Assembly: GCA_902491625.1 (NCBI GenBank)
Contig: CABUIO010000008.1
Location: 13,015-77,014 of the forward strand
Length of the DNA stretch: 64,000 nucleotides
DNA from: an uncultured Porphyromonadaceae bacterium
GTDB lineage: Bacteria; Bacteroidota; Bacteroidia; Bacteroidales; Muribaculaceae
Direction of reading: 5' to 3'
The position numbers and the translations under genes were made by a program. The notes beneath the pieces are model-generated. The model was not told the origin of the DNA and did no database searches. It worked only from the letters and a program-made list of their open reading frames with translations. Numbering within the stretch: position 1 is the first letter of the stretch; every line of letters starts with the position of its first letter. Below are positions 34,674 to 43,900 of the stretch, piece after piece.

Positions 34674-35099
34674 TCACCGCATAAGTTGCGCTCTAAATGA
34701 TTTATCATTTAGAGCATTTGCAATTATGCCGGTGAAGTCGCGGCCGAGGTTGTCGGCAAAGAACTCTTTCAGATTCATTACGGAGGCGTAGTATTTGGTG
34801 GAGAACCATTTGCGGCGTTGACGCACTTTGTCGCGCCCTATATCGCCGGGGTTTCCCCGTGGCACCTCGCGGCCTGTGCCGTAGTCCTGGAATATGCCGT
34901 AGGTGTTGAAGCGTTGCGAGAGGGTTACGGAGGTTACTTTGCCGTCGATGTTCATGCCGACGGCAAGCGTGGAGCGGTATAACGCGCCGGTGTCGATTAC
35001 TTTCAGCAGGGCGATGCGCTCGCGCCATATTCGTATCATCGTGCTATTAAACGCCGTAACGTAGCGGCGGCGTTCTTCTTCGGGGGTCAAGGCAGCCAT
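34674..35099 (-). CDS. Phage head-tail connector (HK97 gp10-like)
   Basis: The ATG at 35099 gives 141 residues and overlaps the upstream gene by 13 bases. Features such as DTGALYRSTL, GIFQDYGTGREVPRGNPG and RKWFSTKYYASV fit the gp10-like family that joins head and tail. The last 18 codons are AT-rich and include a palindrome (CTCTAAATGA/TCATTTAGAG), unlike the rest of the gene. Confidence 0.65.
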   Translation of the reverse strand: MAALTPEEERRRYVTAFNSTMIRIWRERIALLKVIDTGALYRSTLAVGMNIDGKVTSVTLSQRFNTYGIFQDYGTGREVPRGNPGDIGRDKVRQRRKWFSTKYYASVMNLKEFFADNLGRDFTGIIANALNDKSFRAQLMR

Positions 35100-35605
35100 A
35101 GGTCGGGATTGTATCGTAAATCGGTGAAGGTGTCTATCGCTATCTGAAAGTAGGCGCAGGCTGCGCCGGAGAAGAAGTATCGCTCTATCTCGGTAAAGGA
35201 TATCTGCGGGTCGAGGTATATGCGGTTTTCCTCCAGTCGGGTTTTCTCCAGAAGAAGCACCGACATATATTGCCGGAAAAGTTCGCGGAGGGTGTCGAAG
35301 CACCCCTGCCGCGCGTCCATATCGTCGAAAGCGTGGCGCATGGCGAGGAACACGGTCTTAATGCGGCGTGTCCGTGGGGTGTTGTTCATATCCATAAAGC
35401 CCTCGGAGGTGTCGCTGACGGCCACGACAGCCGGTGCGGATTGGAGGTTGTGCAATGCTTCCTCGAAGCCCTCCAGTCCGCTGACACGGCAGAAAACGAA
35501 GTTTTCGCGCCGTGCGAGGCGGTTGCGGTCGGTCAATCGCCCGAAGAAGGCGGTCGCGTTCCATGAGAATGTCGAGAGTTCATGGTCGGGGGTTGAGGTG
35601 TTCAT
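35087..35605 (-). CDS. Phage structural protein, unknown
   Basis: The 172-residue protein lies between the gp10-like connector and the 253-residue protein, overlapping both. It has no known motif; a helical middle (DTLRELFRQYMSVLLLEKTRLEEN, seen as two helices) and FTEIERYFFSGAACAYFQIAI are visible. A neck or tail-completion role is inferred from position. Confidence 0.6.
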   Translation of the reverse strand: MNTSTPDHELSTFSWNATAFFGRLTDRNRLARRENFVFCRVSGLEGFEEALHNLQSAPAVVAVSDTSEGFMDMNNTPRTRRIKTVFLAMRHAFDDMDARQGCFDTLRELFRQYMSVLLLEKTRLEENRIYLDPQISFTEIERYFFSGAACAYFQIAIDTFTDLRYNPDLWLP

Positions 35606-36363
35606 TTCTTCGGGAATTTGGCGTTAAACTCTTTGTATTCTTTTGCTTGCGCGTCCAGTTCGGTGAGGGCGCGGTGGGTGTCGAGGGCGAGGATTTCGCG
35701 CTCTTTGGTAATATCTCCTTTGGTGAGGGCGCGAATCATGGCGTTTACGGCCTGTTGGATTTGTGCGCCGGAGGGCAGACGGCTGCCTCCAAGCAGGTTG
35801 TCGGGCTGCGAGGCGGTCTGAAAGAAGTGGGGATATAGCCGTGCGAAAAGGTCTTTGACGGAAGCAAACCAGTAGAATACGCTCACTCTGTGAGCAGGTG
35901 AAAGGTTATGGGGTGAGAGGTTATGGTTATAGAGTATGCTTGCGAGTTGGTCGAGCAGATCATCACGCCGGGTTGCGAGATAACCTTGATAGAGGTTGTC
36001 GCAGATGATGAATTTCTCAAAGACCACTTCGGAGAAGTCGGGGGCAAACGGGCGGTAACGTCCGATGCGCGAGATACAGACCGGCTGCGGCGGTATGGTG
36101 TCGAGCCAGTCGAGTGCCAAGAGGCATTCGGCTATTTGGAGGGCGGAGAGGCGGAAAGTGCGTTTGCCGAGGCGACAGATAAAGTCGGAGTTGTGGCGGT
36201 GTCTGACCGACAGACGCGCCCACCGGCACAGGCACAGTGTCTTAATCTCGTCGGAGGTATAATTACGGGCTATAAGCTCGAAAGCGTAACGGAGTTGCGC
36301 GTCGGAAAGCTCGTGCCAGCCCATCGGCACGGCGAGGTCGATATGTAAAACGGGCGATTCCAT
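35602..36363 (-). CDS. Phage structural or assembly protein with NLSPHNLSP insert
   Basis: The 253-residue protein overlaps its downstream neighbour by ATGA. Residues around 150-160 (LYNHNLSPHNLSPAH) are encoded by a GGTTATGG-type simple repeat at 35901-35931, which looks like an in-frame insertion. The remainder (VFYWFASVKDLFARLYPHFF..PSGAQIQQAVNAMIRALT) is typical of Bacteroides phage assembly proteins of unknown function. Confidence 0.6.
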   Translation of the reverse strand: MESPVLHIDLAVPMGWHELSDAQLRYAFELIARNYTSDEIKTLCLCRWARLSVRHRHNSDFICRLGKRTFRLSALQIAECLLALDWLDTIPPQPVCISRIGRYRPFAPDFSEVVFEKFIICDNLYQGYLATRRDDLLDQLASILYNHNLSPHNLSPAHRVSVFYWFASVKDLFARLYPHFFQTASQPDNLLGGSRLPSGAQIQQAVNAMIRALTKGDITKEREILALDTHRALTELDAQAKEYKEFNAKFPKK

Positions 36364-36445
36364 ACCGCGAAAGTATAGGGTCGCCCGTTATGACGAAAAG
36401 ACGGAGATTTATTTAGGCCAAAATAAACTCTGAATAGTAGGCAAA

Positions 36446-37057
36446 TTAAAGTTTTGAATTAACGTATTTCAAGATAAATGAATAGCCATCTATTTCCTCA
36501 TCTCCAATCCATGTAGACATTCCGCTACGTCTATTATTATTTTGAGCTTCTTGAATAAGCTCTACAACTTTGTACTCTTTATGATTATGCAGTAGAGCCA
36601 TAAGATAAGTTAATGAAACATCACCTCGCATATTCGTAGCCTGAGGCATATATCGGTCTGCCGATGGATTTTGAGAAATGAAATCTGCTATTTCTGCTTC
36701 GATTTTATTAAAAACTGATGTCCAAACTTTCTCAAAGTCTTGTTCTGTATAATTTTTCCAATTATCAACAAATGTTTGGTATTCACCAATAAGTTCACCA
36801 GATAAAGCAAACGCTCCATTGCCACGCAAACTTAAAGGTTTTTTATTTTCCGGCATTTGGAAAATATCCCACCACAAATCGTCTGCATATAGAGGTTTAA
36901 CTTTCAAATCTACACTTGTATCTACAAGATGAAGTATATAGAAAAAGTAGCCGTTGACTATTTTATAGCTAACGTACCCACTTTTCTTATAGCCGAAATG
37001 ATTTCCAACTATCTTGCGGTAGTTGTTAATACCTTTTTCAAATTCCTTTTTTGTCAT
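36446..37057 (-). CDS. Moron protein, unknown function
   Basis: The 203-residue soluble protein is AT-rich compared with neighbours and has its own TAATTTTG promoter at 37062-37069. N-terminal KSGYVSYKIVNGYFFYILHLV suggests a beta-sheet domain; the C-terminal part is helical. No family was recognised with confidence. Placement between late genes marks it as a lysogen-expressed accessory gene. Confidence 0.7.
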   Translation of the reverse strand: MTKKEFEKGINNYRKIVGNHFGYKKSGYVSYKIVNGYFFYILHLVDTSVDLKVKPLYADDLWWDIFQMPENKKPLSLRGNGAFALSGELIGEYQTFVDNWKNYTEQDFEKVWTSVFNKIEAEIADFISQNPSADRYMPQATNMRGDVSLTYLMALLHNHKEYKVVELIQEAQNNNRRSGMSTWIGDEEIDGYSFILKYVNSKL

Positions 37058-37061
37058 ATCG

Positions 37062-37069
37062 CAAAATTA
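37062..37069 (-). promoter_or_regulatory. Promoter -7 element of the moron at 36446
   Basis: The minus strand reads TAATTTTG, 5 bases before the start codon, so the mRNA is probably leaderless. Confidence 0.55.
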
Positions 37070-37143
37070 CTTAAAATCGGGCATATACACAAGGAAAAGC
37101 CCCACCGATTGCTCGGTGAGGCCGGAGGCGGCGGCTGTCGTGT

Positions 37144-37383
37144 TCAGTCGTCGCCGTGGAGGTTGATGCTTGCGAGGTATTCGGAGCAGTCGGCGAAGCG
37201 GTCGAGTGCTATTTGCAGCGCGGCGGTGCGTGTGGCGGCGAAGATGTTAGACAACAGGCAGGTCGAGAAGTCGGTGAAGTGAACGTAGACGAAGAAGCGT
37301 TTAAGCCCTTCGGGGCATACTGCCGAATAGTCGGTGAGGTTGGCGAAGCTGTCCTGTGCGATGCGTTTGTCCGATGTAATCAT
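37144..37383 (-). CDS. Small phage protein of divergent module A
   Basis: The 79-residue protein (MITSDKRIAQDSFANLTDYS..) has no known motif. Its leader holds GCACATAAAATC and a GTGCCCCGGCAC hairpin, like the leaders of the genes at 42276 and 43512. An outward plus-strand promoter lies at 37546. It is one of five genes with this layout. Confidence 0.55.
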   Translation of the reverse strand: MITSDKRIAQDSFANLTDYSAVCPEGLKRFFVYVHFTDFSTCLLSNIFAATRTAALQIALDRFADCSEYLASINLHGDD

Positions 37384-37525
37384 AATGCAATGTTTTAAGG
37401 GTTTATGTGCCGGGGCACGTTAGATTTTATGTGCATTCGGGTACAAGCGTCAAGCGGTTGGCGGTGCAAGGGTGATTACCGTATTTCAGTATGAAATCGG
37501 GGGAACGCGGAGCGCACACCTGCCC

Positions 37526-37649
37526 TTGCATAAACCGCGGCTTGCTAACTTTGCACAGGAAAATCAGTGCCCCGTGCCATAATGCCGCATTGCATAGCAT
37601 CGGGCAAACGGTGTCGGCCAGGCTCGCGGCATCACCGGCGGCGGTATGA
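37526..37649 (+). ncRNA. Candidate non-coding transcript, module A
   Basis: TTG at 37526 and TAACTTTG at 37546-37553 are 17 bases apart. The transcript would begin near 37560 with GGAAAATCAGTGCC and run antisense into the DUF6712 gene end. A 26-codon basic frame from ATGCCGCAT has no relatives in the other modules. Confidence 0.4.
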
Positions 37650-38507
37650 TCAGAACCAATAGCCTTTCGCTTCTTTGGCGTTGCGGAACACCGGGGGCGA
37701 GAACAGCCGGGCGGTGTCGGAGCGGTGCCATTCGGGGAAGGTGTCGGGGCGTTTGCGGATATACTCGACAATATCGCGGAGGTTTTCATCGCGCGGAGGT
37801 CGGTCGCAAACGATGTCGGCGGCGTGGCCTCTTAGTGCTTCGCACAGTTTAGAGTTTATAGTCGAGAGTTGAGAGAGGGTTGATAGTCCGAGGGTTTCAT
37901 CACGGAGCCGCTGCATGAGTTCGTGGGAAATGAAACGGGCGGCAAGTGTCGCCTCGGCATTTATAATCTTGGGGCGCAGTTCGAGGTATTTATCCCACAG
38001 GGTAGAATGTGGAGCGCGAGCCGGAGAAAGCGATATGATGTGCTTCGGCAGAAAGAGCGTGGCGCGGAAGAAGTCGCACGGGGGCGTGTCGCGCCATTCG
38101 GGAATGGCGGCAAGTAGGGGCATGAGGGTGTTGATGGCCGTGTCGCATTGGGAGCGATGGGCGGCGATAAGCCGGTCTACCCTGTCGCGCGATGCCGGGG
38201 CAAGGTTTTGGTTACTCACCACGGCGAAGCCGTTGACGGTCTGCACGAGGTCGAGCGACGGTATGGCGTCGGCGAGTGCGCGGTGCACGGCGACGGCGGC
38301 AAGCGCAGTGAGCAAGGGGGCGTAAGGATTGGCGGCGAGTGTCGCGTCAATGACGGCTTCGGGGCAGAAAGTGTCGAAAAGCCATTGCTCGGCGGTGTCG
38401 AGCCAATGGGCGATTTTGTCGTATAGTGTCTGTTCGCCCTTAACGGCGCATACTTGCTGCGGCACGAAGCGGCGCAGGTCGGTGTCGTTATTTATCAGTC
38501 TTGCCAT
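37650..38507 (-). CDS. DUF6712-family phage protein
   Basis: The 285-residue protein starts MARLINNDTDLRRFVP and ends in NAKEAKGYWF, both typical of DUF6712 proteins found beside the portal gene in Bacteroides phages. Around residue 205 a simple-repeat insert encodes LSTLSQLSTINSK. It overlaps the portal gene by 20 bases. A head-completion role is inferred from position. Confidence 0.7.
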   Translation of the reverse strand: MARLINNDTDLRRFVPQQVCAVKGEQTLYDKIAHWLDTAEQWLFDTFCPEAVIDATLAANPYAPLLTALAAVAVHRALADAIPSLDLVQTVNGFAVVSNQNLAPASRDRVDRLIAAHRSQCDTAINTLMPLLAAIPEWRDTPPCDFFRATLFLPKHIISLSPARAPHSTLWDKYLELRPKIINAEATLAARFISHELMQRLRDETLGLSTLSQLSTINSKLCEALRGHAADIVCDRPPRDENLRDIVEYIRKRPDTFPEWHRSDTARLFSPPVFRNAKEAKGYWF

Positions 38508-39795
38508 CGGTAGTAACGGTTTTGGCGTCGCGGTTTTCGTCGAGCGTGGTTAATTGGATAAATGGGATAAGGGGCTTCACGCCTTTCCAGCCGTTGAAGC
38601 GGATTATGATGCGGTGAACGGCGAAAAGTAGGTCGTGGTACGGTTTCTGAAGGGCCTGGGCGATTGTGTAAAGCTCCCGTTTGTCGGAGCCGGAGTTGTT
38701 TGTCTGCGCCTTGCCGGGCACGGAGCCTACGAGGTTGGAGTGAACGCGCAGGGTGAAGCATATCATATTGACGGCCTCCTGTATGTCGCTCTCCCAGTCG
38801 CCGCCCTCCTTGTCGGAATCGATCTTGTTGATTACGACGTCGTGCTGCTCGTCGCCGTTGGGGTTGACGTAGAAGGTGGAGAACCACACCTTGCCGGAGT
38901 TTTCGGCGCCGGTGAGGAAGTCGAGGATACGCTGTTTTTCCTCGATGATGCGCGCCTGTTGCTTTGCGCGGTCGGTTATGCCCTCGGATTTGAAAATTGA
39001 ATCCCAGTATTTCTGCGACACTTCGATGTGGTATTTGAGCGGCGCGGAGTTGCGGAGCTTCGCTTCTTTTGCGAGGCCGATAAGCCGCTTGATGTTGTAC
39101 CACTTTCCCCGGAACAGCGCGCCATAGTACGGTATGGGGTAATAGGTGCTGTCGGGGGTTGGTACGCGGCAGACGATGGCGAATTTGCGACAGGTGTCGC
39201 CGCGTTTCAGTCGGTCGCGGAGGTCGGCGAAAGGCGAGGCGGCATCGAGCATTTCGATAATCTCGCAGTCGTCGACGGTGGCGAACTTACGCCAGTTGGC
39301 GAAATAAAGGCGAGGTATTCGCCCGTTGGTGTCCGCCGGAGCGAAGCGGCAGTAACAGGCTTCCTTGCGGATAATGCGCACAATCTTTGTCGCCTCGGAG
39401 TTGAGTATGATGACCGACACGGCGAAGGCAAAGTGCTTCAAGTCCTGGCACACGCCGAGGAAATAGGAAGGGAGGTCGTTGTCGAGGGTGAAATCCTCGA
39501 CGGCTTCGGCGACAGGTGCAGAGGCTTGGGCGGTGTCGTAGACGAGGCCGGAGCCGTAGCAGACCTCGGCATTGAACATCTGACAGGTGGCGAGGGTTTC
39601 GTCCGATTCTATCAGGTCGATAATGTCGAAGGGCATTTGATTGGTGGCACCCCAGGGCATATATGCGTGGGTGTCGGAGAGGGTTGTCGGCGTAATCTCT
39701 CCGTCCTCCTTAAACACTGGCTTGGGGTCGGTGAAGGCCACCGATACACGGGCGTTGGGGAGGATTTCAACTGAACTAAAAATAAGCTGCTCCAT
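38488..39795 (-). CDS. Phage portal protein
   Basis: The 435-residue protein has portal-like features: the N-terminal MPFDIIDLIESDETLATCQMF, mid RGKWYNIKRLIGLAKEAKLR, and HSNLVGSVPGKAQTNNSGSDKRELYTIAQ in the C-terminal half. Portals form the dodecameric DNA gate. It lies 6 kb downstream of the terminase genes with morons between, instead of next to them. Confidence 0.8.
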   Translation of the reverse strand: MEQLIFSSVEILPNARVSVAFTDPKPVFKEDGEITPTTLSDTHAYMPWGATNQMPFDIIDLIESDETLATCQMFNAEVCYGSGLVYDTAQASAPVAEAVEDFTLDNDLPSYFLGVCQDLKHFAFAVSVIILNSEATKIVRIIRKEACYCRFAPADTNGRIPRLYFANWRKFATVDDCEIIEMLDAASPFADLRDRLKRGDTCRKFAIVCRVPTPDSTYYPIPYYGALFRGKWYNIKRLIGLAKEAKLRNSAPLKYHIEVSQKYWDSIFKSEGITDRAKQQARIIEEKQRILDFLTGAENSGKVWFSTFYVNPNGDEQHDVVINKIDSDKEGGDWESDIQEAVNMICFTLRVHSNLVGSVPGKAQTNNSGSDKRELYTIAQALQKPYHDLLFAVHRIIIRFNGWKGVKPLIPFIQLTTLDENRDAKTVTTDGKTDK

Positions 39796-39856
39796 AATCT
39801 TGTGGGTTGTGGTGCCACAAAATTATGGAGCGAGTATGTGGGGCGAAAAGACGCGG

Positions 39857-40534
39857 CTAACCCGTACAGGATTGTGTTTTTACAAAATCTTCCTTATGGA
39901 TTTGTCCGTCGGTTGATATAGAATAAAACGTTTCTTTCTTCAATGAGGTCTTAAAAATACATTCTTCATCATTATTACAGCCTTCTGTTGTTGAAAGTTC
40001 TGTAATAATAAAGTGTCTATCATCAGTAAATATAACTGAACTTTCAAAGTAATCAATGTATTCAATATCATCAATTACATCTTTTACATTCGATTCTTCT
40101 TGGATTGGGAGTTTTAAGACATCGGTAATTGCCGTATCTTTGTAAACTATCAGGTATATATCCTCTATATCAGAATACTCATAAACGTAAAATCCCACGC
40201 ACAGGCTATCTGATAGTTTCTTAACAGAGAATAGACGAATAGACGAATAAGAAAGTGAAGCCCTATTTGGAATATTGTCTGCTATGAGTTTCTGAATTTG
40301 CATACTATCCAAATATATTCCTTGTCGAGAATGAGCATTTGGAATAGTGTCAACAGAAATAAGGCTGTCAATAGAAATACCCAAGTCACGAAACAACATC
40401 AGATTATCATTAACAGCAAGAGAGCTATCGGCTGTTAAGTTTTGCGCTTTAGCTGCTTGTTGTTGATTGCAGCCACTAAATATTAGTGTGGCAAAAAAGA
40501 TAATGATAATAATTATTGGAGAGTATTTAGACAT
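39857..40534 (-). CDS. Moron lipoprotein, unknown function
   Basis: The 225-residue protein has a signal peptide with an Ile run and lipobox IFSGC. The body is AT-rich coded and shows no known domain. A TAACTTTG promoter lies at 40559-40566. It is a likely surface or periplasmic protein expressed by the lysogen. Confidence 0.7.
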   Translation of the reverse strand: MSKYSPIIIIIIFFATLIFSGCNQQQAAKAQNLTADSSLAVNDNLMLFRDLGISIDSLISVDTIPNAHSRQGIYLDSMQIQKLIADNIPNRASLSYSSIRLFSVKKLSDSLCVGFYVYEYSDIEDIYLIVYKDTAITDVLKLPIQEESNVKDVIDDIEYIDYFESSVIFTDDRHFIITELSTTEGCNNDEECIFKTSLKKETFYSISTDGQIHKEDFVKTQSCTG

Positions 40535-40558
40535 AGTAAACTATCACTTTGATAATTG

Positions 40559-40566
40559 CAAAGTTA
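40559..40566 (-). promoter_or_regulatory. Promoter -7 element of the moron lipoprotein at 39857
   Basis: The minus strand reads TAACTTTG, 25 bases before the start codon. Confidence 0.6.
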
Positions 40567-40594
40567 GCGAAAATCGGCGAGATACGGGGTATAA

Positions 40595-40837
40595 TCAGAG
40601 GAAAACTTCGAGGCCGTTAATGCGAAAAATACAGACGTGTCGGATTTTTCGGATCTGGCCGGAGGCCAGGAGCTTGAAGTTTTGGGTGCCGGAGTATCTT
40701 GCGGCGGCTTTATTGGGGAGTGCGATGCAGTTGTGCAAATGCACGATTTCGCCGTTTCGTTTCCAAAAGGATATATCCACGGGGTCGCCGCTGTGCAGCA
40801 TCGTGAGTGCCGTAGTGTAATGGATTGCGTGTGCCAT
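40595..40837 (-). CDS. Small phage protein
   Basis: The 80-residue protein (MAHAIHYTTALTML..) overlaps the upstream gene stop as TGATG and is thus coupled to it. The sequence DPVDISFWKRNGEIVHL suggests a compact beta fold. Function is unknown. Confidence 0.65.
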   Translation of the reverse strand: MAHAIHYTTALTMLHSGDPVDISFWKRNGEIVHLHNCIALPNKAAARYSGTQNFKLLASGQIRKIRHVCIFRINGLEVFL

Positions 40838-41952
40838 CAGTTGAAAGGATTTTTGTAGGTGTCGTTATGTATTCGGTCGGAGTATCGGAAGCCGCTGTCG
40901 GGGCGCACGGAGGTACGGCGGTAGGTGAACTTGACTTTGTTGAGTTCATCGTCGCCGTCCTGAACCTCACTGGTGCTGTCGGTGATAAGCACCGGGGGGA
41001 AGGTTTCGTTAAAGAAATCATCGTCGTTATACGGGCGGTCGACAATGCGCACGTCGCGCGAGGCGAAAAGCTGCGTAAGCCATCGGGCGGTGTCGAAAGA
41101 AAGGTTATCGGCCTGAAAGTCGAAGGATTGCTCAACGGATTGGTCGTAAAGACGGAGAGTGTCGGCGCAGACGGCCTCGGAGCGTTTCACTTTGGTTTTG
41201 GCGGTGGTGTCGCCGGTGAGTTCGGCCAGTTCGGGGCAGTTGAACATATTGGTGAACCAGAGCCGGAGGTCGGGGGTGGTGTCGGAGAAGTAGACGGTAA
41301 GGGAGCGACGGCCTATGTCGACGGTTACGCCGAGGATTTCATAAGGCGTGGCGTTGTAGTATTTGGCGGTCTTCCCGTAGAGTGCGGCACGGCTTACGGT
41401 GAGCATGGCGAGGCGGTATTTGTCGCCGTAGCCGGTATAACCGTCGGGAGAGAATATGACGCGGATAAGGCCGGTGTCGCATCGGCGAGTGATGATGTGG
41501 TATGCAATCAGTTCCTGGTCTTCATATTTGAGAGGCGGCACGACGTAAAAAAGCGGCACGGGAATATCGGGCGTGGCGGTGATGATGCGGCGCGAGGTGA
41601 GGAACTGCCGCGATATGATGGCTCCGGGCTGCAGGTCGGTGTGGCGGTCGCAGTAGAGGATAGAGAAAGTACGGGAGGCGGAAGTGGCGTCGGCGGCTCG
41701 TGCCGTTAGCCGGAATGTGGCGAGTGGCTGCTCACGGAGCGACATTTCGGTTTCGATGAGGGAAGCGAAATCGTGGAGTGTAACGATGCCGCCGTATGGG
41801 TAGTAGGTTTCGGAGAAAACAGGGTTTTCGACGGTGCCGGAAAGTATAGAGAGCGATATATCCACGGAGGCGGCGGAGGTATTGACGGTTATGCGCTCGA
41901 CGGCGGAGGAAAAAGCGAGGTCGCCGAAGTTGAGTTGTATCGATGTTGCCAT
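40837..41952 (-). CDS. Phage structural protein, unknown
   Basis: The 371-residue protein is beta-rich (for example VDISLSILSGTVENPVFSETYY, YCDRHTDLQPGAIISRQF) with no catalytic motif. It is coupled to the small gene downstream. Position between terminase and portal suggests a capsid-decoration or tail-associated role. Confidence 0.6.
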   Translation of the reverse strand: MATSIQLNFGDLAFSSAVERITVNTSAASVDISLSILSGTVENPVFSETYYPYGGIVTLHDFASLIETEMSLREQPLATFRLTARAADATSASRTFSILYCDRHTDLQPGAIISRQFLTSRRIITATPDIPVPLFYVVPPLKYEDQELIAYHIITRRCDTGLIRVIFSPDGYTGYGDKYRLAMLTVSRAALYGKTAKYYNATPYEILGVTVDIGRRSLTVYFSDTTPDLRLWFTNMFNCPELAELTGDTTAKTKVKRSEAVCADTLRLYDQSVEQSFDFQADNLSFDTARWLTQLFASRDVRIVDRPYNDDDFFNETFPPVLITDSTSEVQDGDDELNKVKFTYRRTSVRPDSGFRYSDRIHNDTYKNPFN

Positions 41953-42008
41953 GCCGCAAATGTATTGCGCCCCGGCTGCCGGGCAAAAGACAGCCGAGGG
42001 CTGCGCGG

Positions 42009-42215
42009 TCAGGGGATTGCGATTTTATACAATCCCCATTTGTCTTCGGCGCAGAGGTGAAAAGCCAGCCGCTCGGAGGGAGATTCCATATAGCGGAATA
42101 CCTCGCCGTCGCGCCATGAGTAATAGAGTGCGAGGCGGAAGGCTTCGTGGCTGCCGCAGGCTTCGATTTGCCATGAGCCTTTATCGGTGAATACTTTATA
42201 AATATTCTTTTCCAT
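42009..42215 (-). CDS. Small phage protein
   Basis: The 68-residue protein (MEKNIYKVFTDKGSWQIEACGS..) has a short alpha-beta pattern. It lies between the H1-like gene and the 371-residue protein. No family was recognised. Confidence 0.55.
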   Translation of the reverse strand: MEKNIYKVFTDKGSWQIEACGSHEAFRLALYYSWRDGEVFRYMESPSERLAFHLCAEDKWGLYKIAIP

Positions 42216-42275
42216 ATCATTTCGATTTATAGGGATTATAAAAATGAGTGGGGAGAGAGGGCAAAGCCGAGGGCG

Positions 42276-42644
42276 TTAACCCTCGGCTGCGGCAAGCTGC
42301 TTAAGCTCGTTGAAATGCTGCTCGGATATTGATGCGCCGAGTTCGCGCTTTTTCCAGAGCATGAAGCGCATAGCCGATTGAGGGGTGCGGCAGTTGCAGC
42401 CTATGTTTTCGTCGGGCATCACGCCGAGAAGGTAGACGTAAAATCCGTTGTTGCGCGAGCGTTTGAACACCAGGAGCTTGCTCTTTTGAGCGGTGGCCTC
42501 GGCAGCGGCTTCGGGCTTCTGTTCGGGGGCGACGGGGGCTGTGGCCTCTTTCTTGGCTGCGCTCTTGCGTGTGCGCTTCTTTGTCTTGGCGGTCGAGGTG
42601 GCGTTGGCGGTTGCTGCTGTCGTGGTGGTGGCTGTCGTTTTCAT
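42276..42644 (-). CDS. Basic Thr/Ala/Lys-rich phage protein of divergent module B
   Basis: The ATG at 42644 gives 122 residues. The first 55 residues are a Thr/Ala run followed by a Lys/Arg-rich part (KTKKRTRKSAAKKEA), like histone H1 tails. The C-terminal part (NNGFYVYLLGVMPDENIGCNCRTPQSAMRFMLWKK) is a compact domain. It may bind DNA. Its leader has the AACGTAAAAATTC and GCCCCGAAGGGC elements shared by the divergent modules. Confidence 0.6.
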   Translation of the reverse strand: MKTTATTTTAATANATSTAKTKKRTRKSAAKKEATAPVAPEQKPEAAAEATAQKSKLLVFKRSRNNGFYVYLLGVMPDENIGCNCRTPQSAMRFMLWKKRELGASISEQHFNELKQLAAAEG

Positions 42645-42841
42645 TTCTTTGAATTTTAGAGGGTTTGTTACTTGCCCCGAAGGGCTTATTGAATTTTTAC
42701 GTTGCAATATCAGGGAGCGTTCAGAAAGCGGCGAAGCAAAAATTTCCAGTAAAATTTCAGCCGGAGGCCGTAGAAAAAATGAAGCTGCAACGTAGCGAAG
42801 CGAGATTTTTATTGAAATTTTGCGCAGAAATCATCGCCTGT

Positions 42842-43511
42842 TTTGCGGCGGTGCGGTGAACCCTACCTTTGCGACAGGAAAAATCACTATGCCCTGACGG
42901 ATCTGGAAAGTTACAGCCGTCTAAAACCCGGAGGGAGAAAACTTGCCTCCGCCACTGCGCAAGCGCGCTGCCTCCCCGACCGATATAAACAAGCACCCGA
43001 CAAGGGCGTTCCCGATGAAAGGCAAGCAGCCCGGCCACGGCAGCCCGGAGCGCAACGGCGCGGTCGCCCGGAGGTGTCGAAGCGGAGTGTTCAGACCGTT
43101 GCCAATAACACCGATGTTAATGTGTCTTTACGGCGTGGTGTCCGTAGAGGATATGGCCGCTGCCTCGCCCCAGGCTGTGCGCCTCGTGTCTGTCGGGAAA
43201 AAGCGTGTGCCCGGCAACCGATTTCCACCGTGCGGCATCGACGGGCATAAGCAGCTTGCCGCCGTGCGTCGGCTTCGGCGCGCCTCTCTCCCCACGGGAT
43301 CGGAAAGTCGAGAGTTGAGGGTCGAGAGTTGAGGGTCGAGAGTTGAGAAAGTTTTCACCGGCATAATCCGGCGGAGTATGGGAAGGTGCAATAGTTGGCG
43401 CGGAGCGTGTCGGAGCGGCAATAGGTAAACCGTGGCGGCGAGTGTCGGCAAAAGGAGCGTGGGGAAAGGCTCGCCGGTGGTGGCGAGCCTCCCTTTGGAG
43501 GTCGGAGTGCT
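42842..43511 (+). ncRNA. Candidate non-coding transcription unit, module B
   Basis: TTTG at 42842-42845 and TACCTTTG at 42864-42871 are 18 bases apart. The transcript starts with GACAGGAAAAATCACTATGCC, after which the ATG frame stops at once. The following 600 bases are GC-rich and hold a GAGAGTTGAGGGTC simple repeat at 43309-43350. A GGCTCGCC/GGCGAGCC hairpin at about 43468-43489 lies before the opposite gene at 43512. Confidence 0.45.
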
Positions 43512-43709
43512 TTATGCAATCTCGTAAACCATCGTGTAGTCGGCGTTGCCTACCATATCGGCTGCGCGGTCGGAGGCTTCTTCTTCGTTGCGGGCTTCCA
43601 CATATACTGTCTGGCTGTCGCCGTCGAAGGTGATTACTTCCACCTGGTATTCTTTCATGCGGTTGGAGCGAGAGGTGGTGCTTGCTGCGAAATTCATTAT
43701 ATGTGTCAT
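43512..43709 (-). CDS. Small acidic phage protein of divergent module C
   Basis: The ATG at 43709 gives 65 residues; a second candidate is 43660 (MKEYQVEVITF). The beta-alpha-beta pattern EYQVEVITFDGDSQTVYVEARNEEEASDRAADMV resembles small phage regulatory proteins of one domain. Its leader carries GCGCGTAAAAATCAAACGCGC, a hairpin with a TAAAAA loop. Confidence 0.6.
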   Translation of the reverse strand: MTHIMNFAASTTSRSNRMKEYQVEVITFDGDSQTVYVEARNEEEASDRAADMVGNADYTMVYEIA

Positions 43710-43900
43710 TGCCGTAAGATTTTGATTGTTATTACTGTGCGCCGGGGCGCGTTTGATTTTTACGCGCAATAAGGAGGGAAGTAAAAAGAGCGCAAGCGCA
43801 AAAATTTCAAACAAAATTTTACCCCTGCCGGGGCGTAGCAAATACTACCCCTGCAAGGGTGTGGAGATTTGTAAAAATTTGAGCGGAAATCGGAGCCTGT

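Noticed and set aside
43309..43350. CRISPR or structured repeat
   Set aside because: Simple-sequence repeat of the GAGAGTTGAGGGTC type, also found inside genes.
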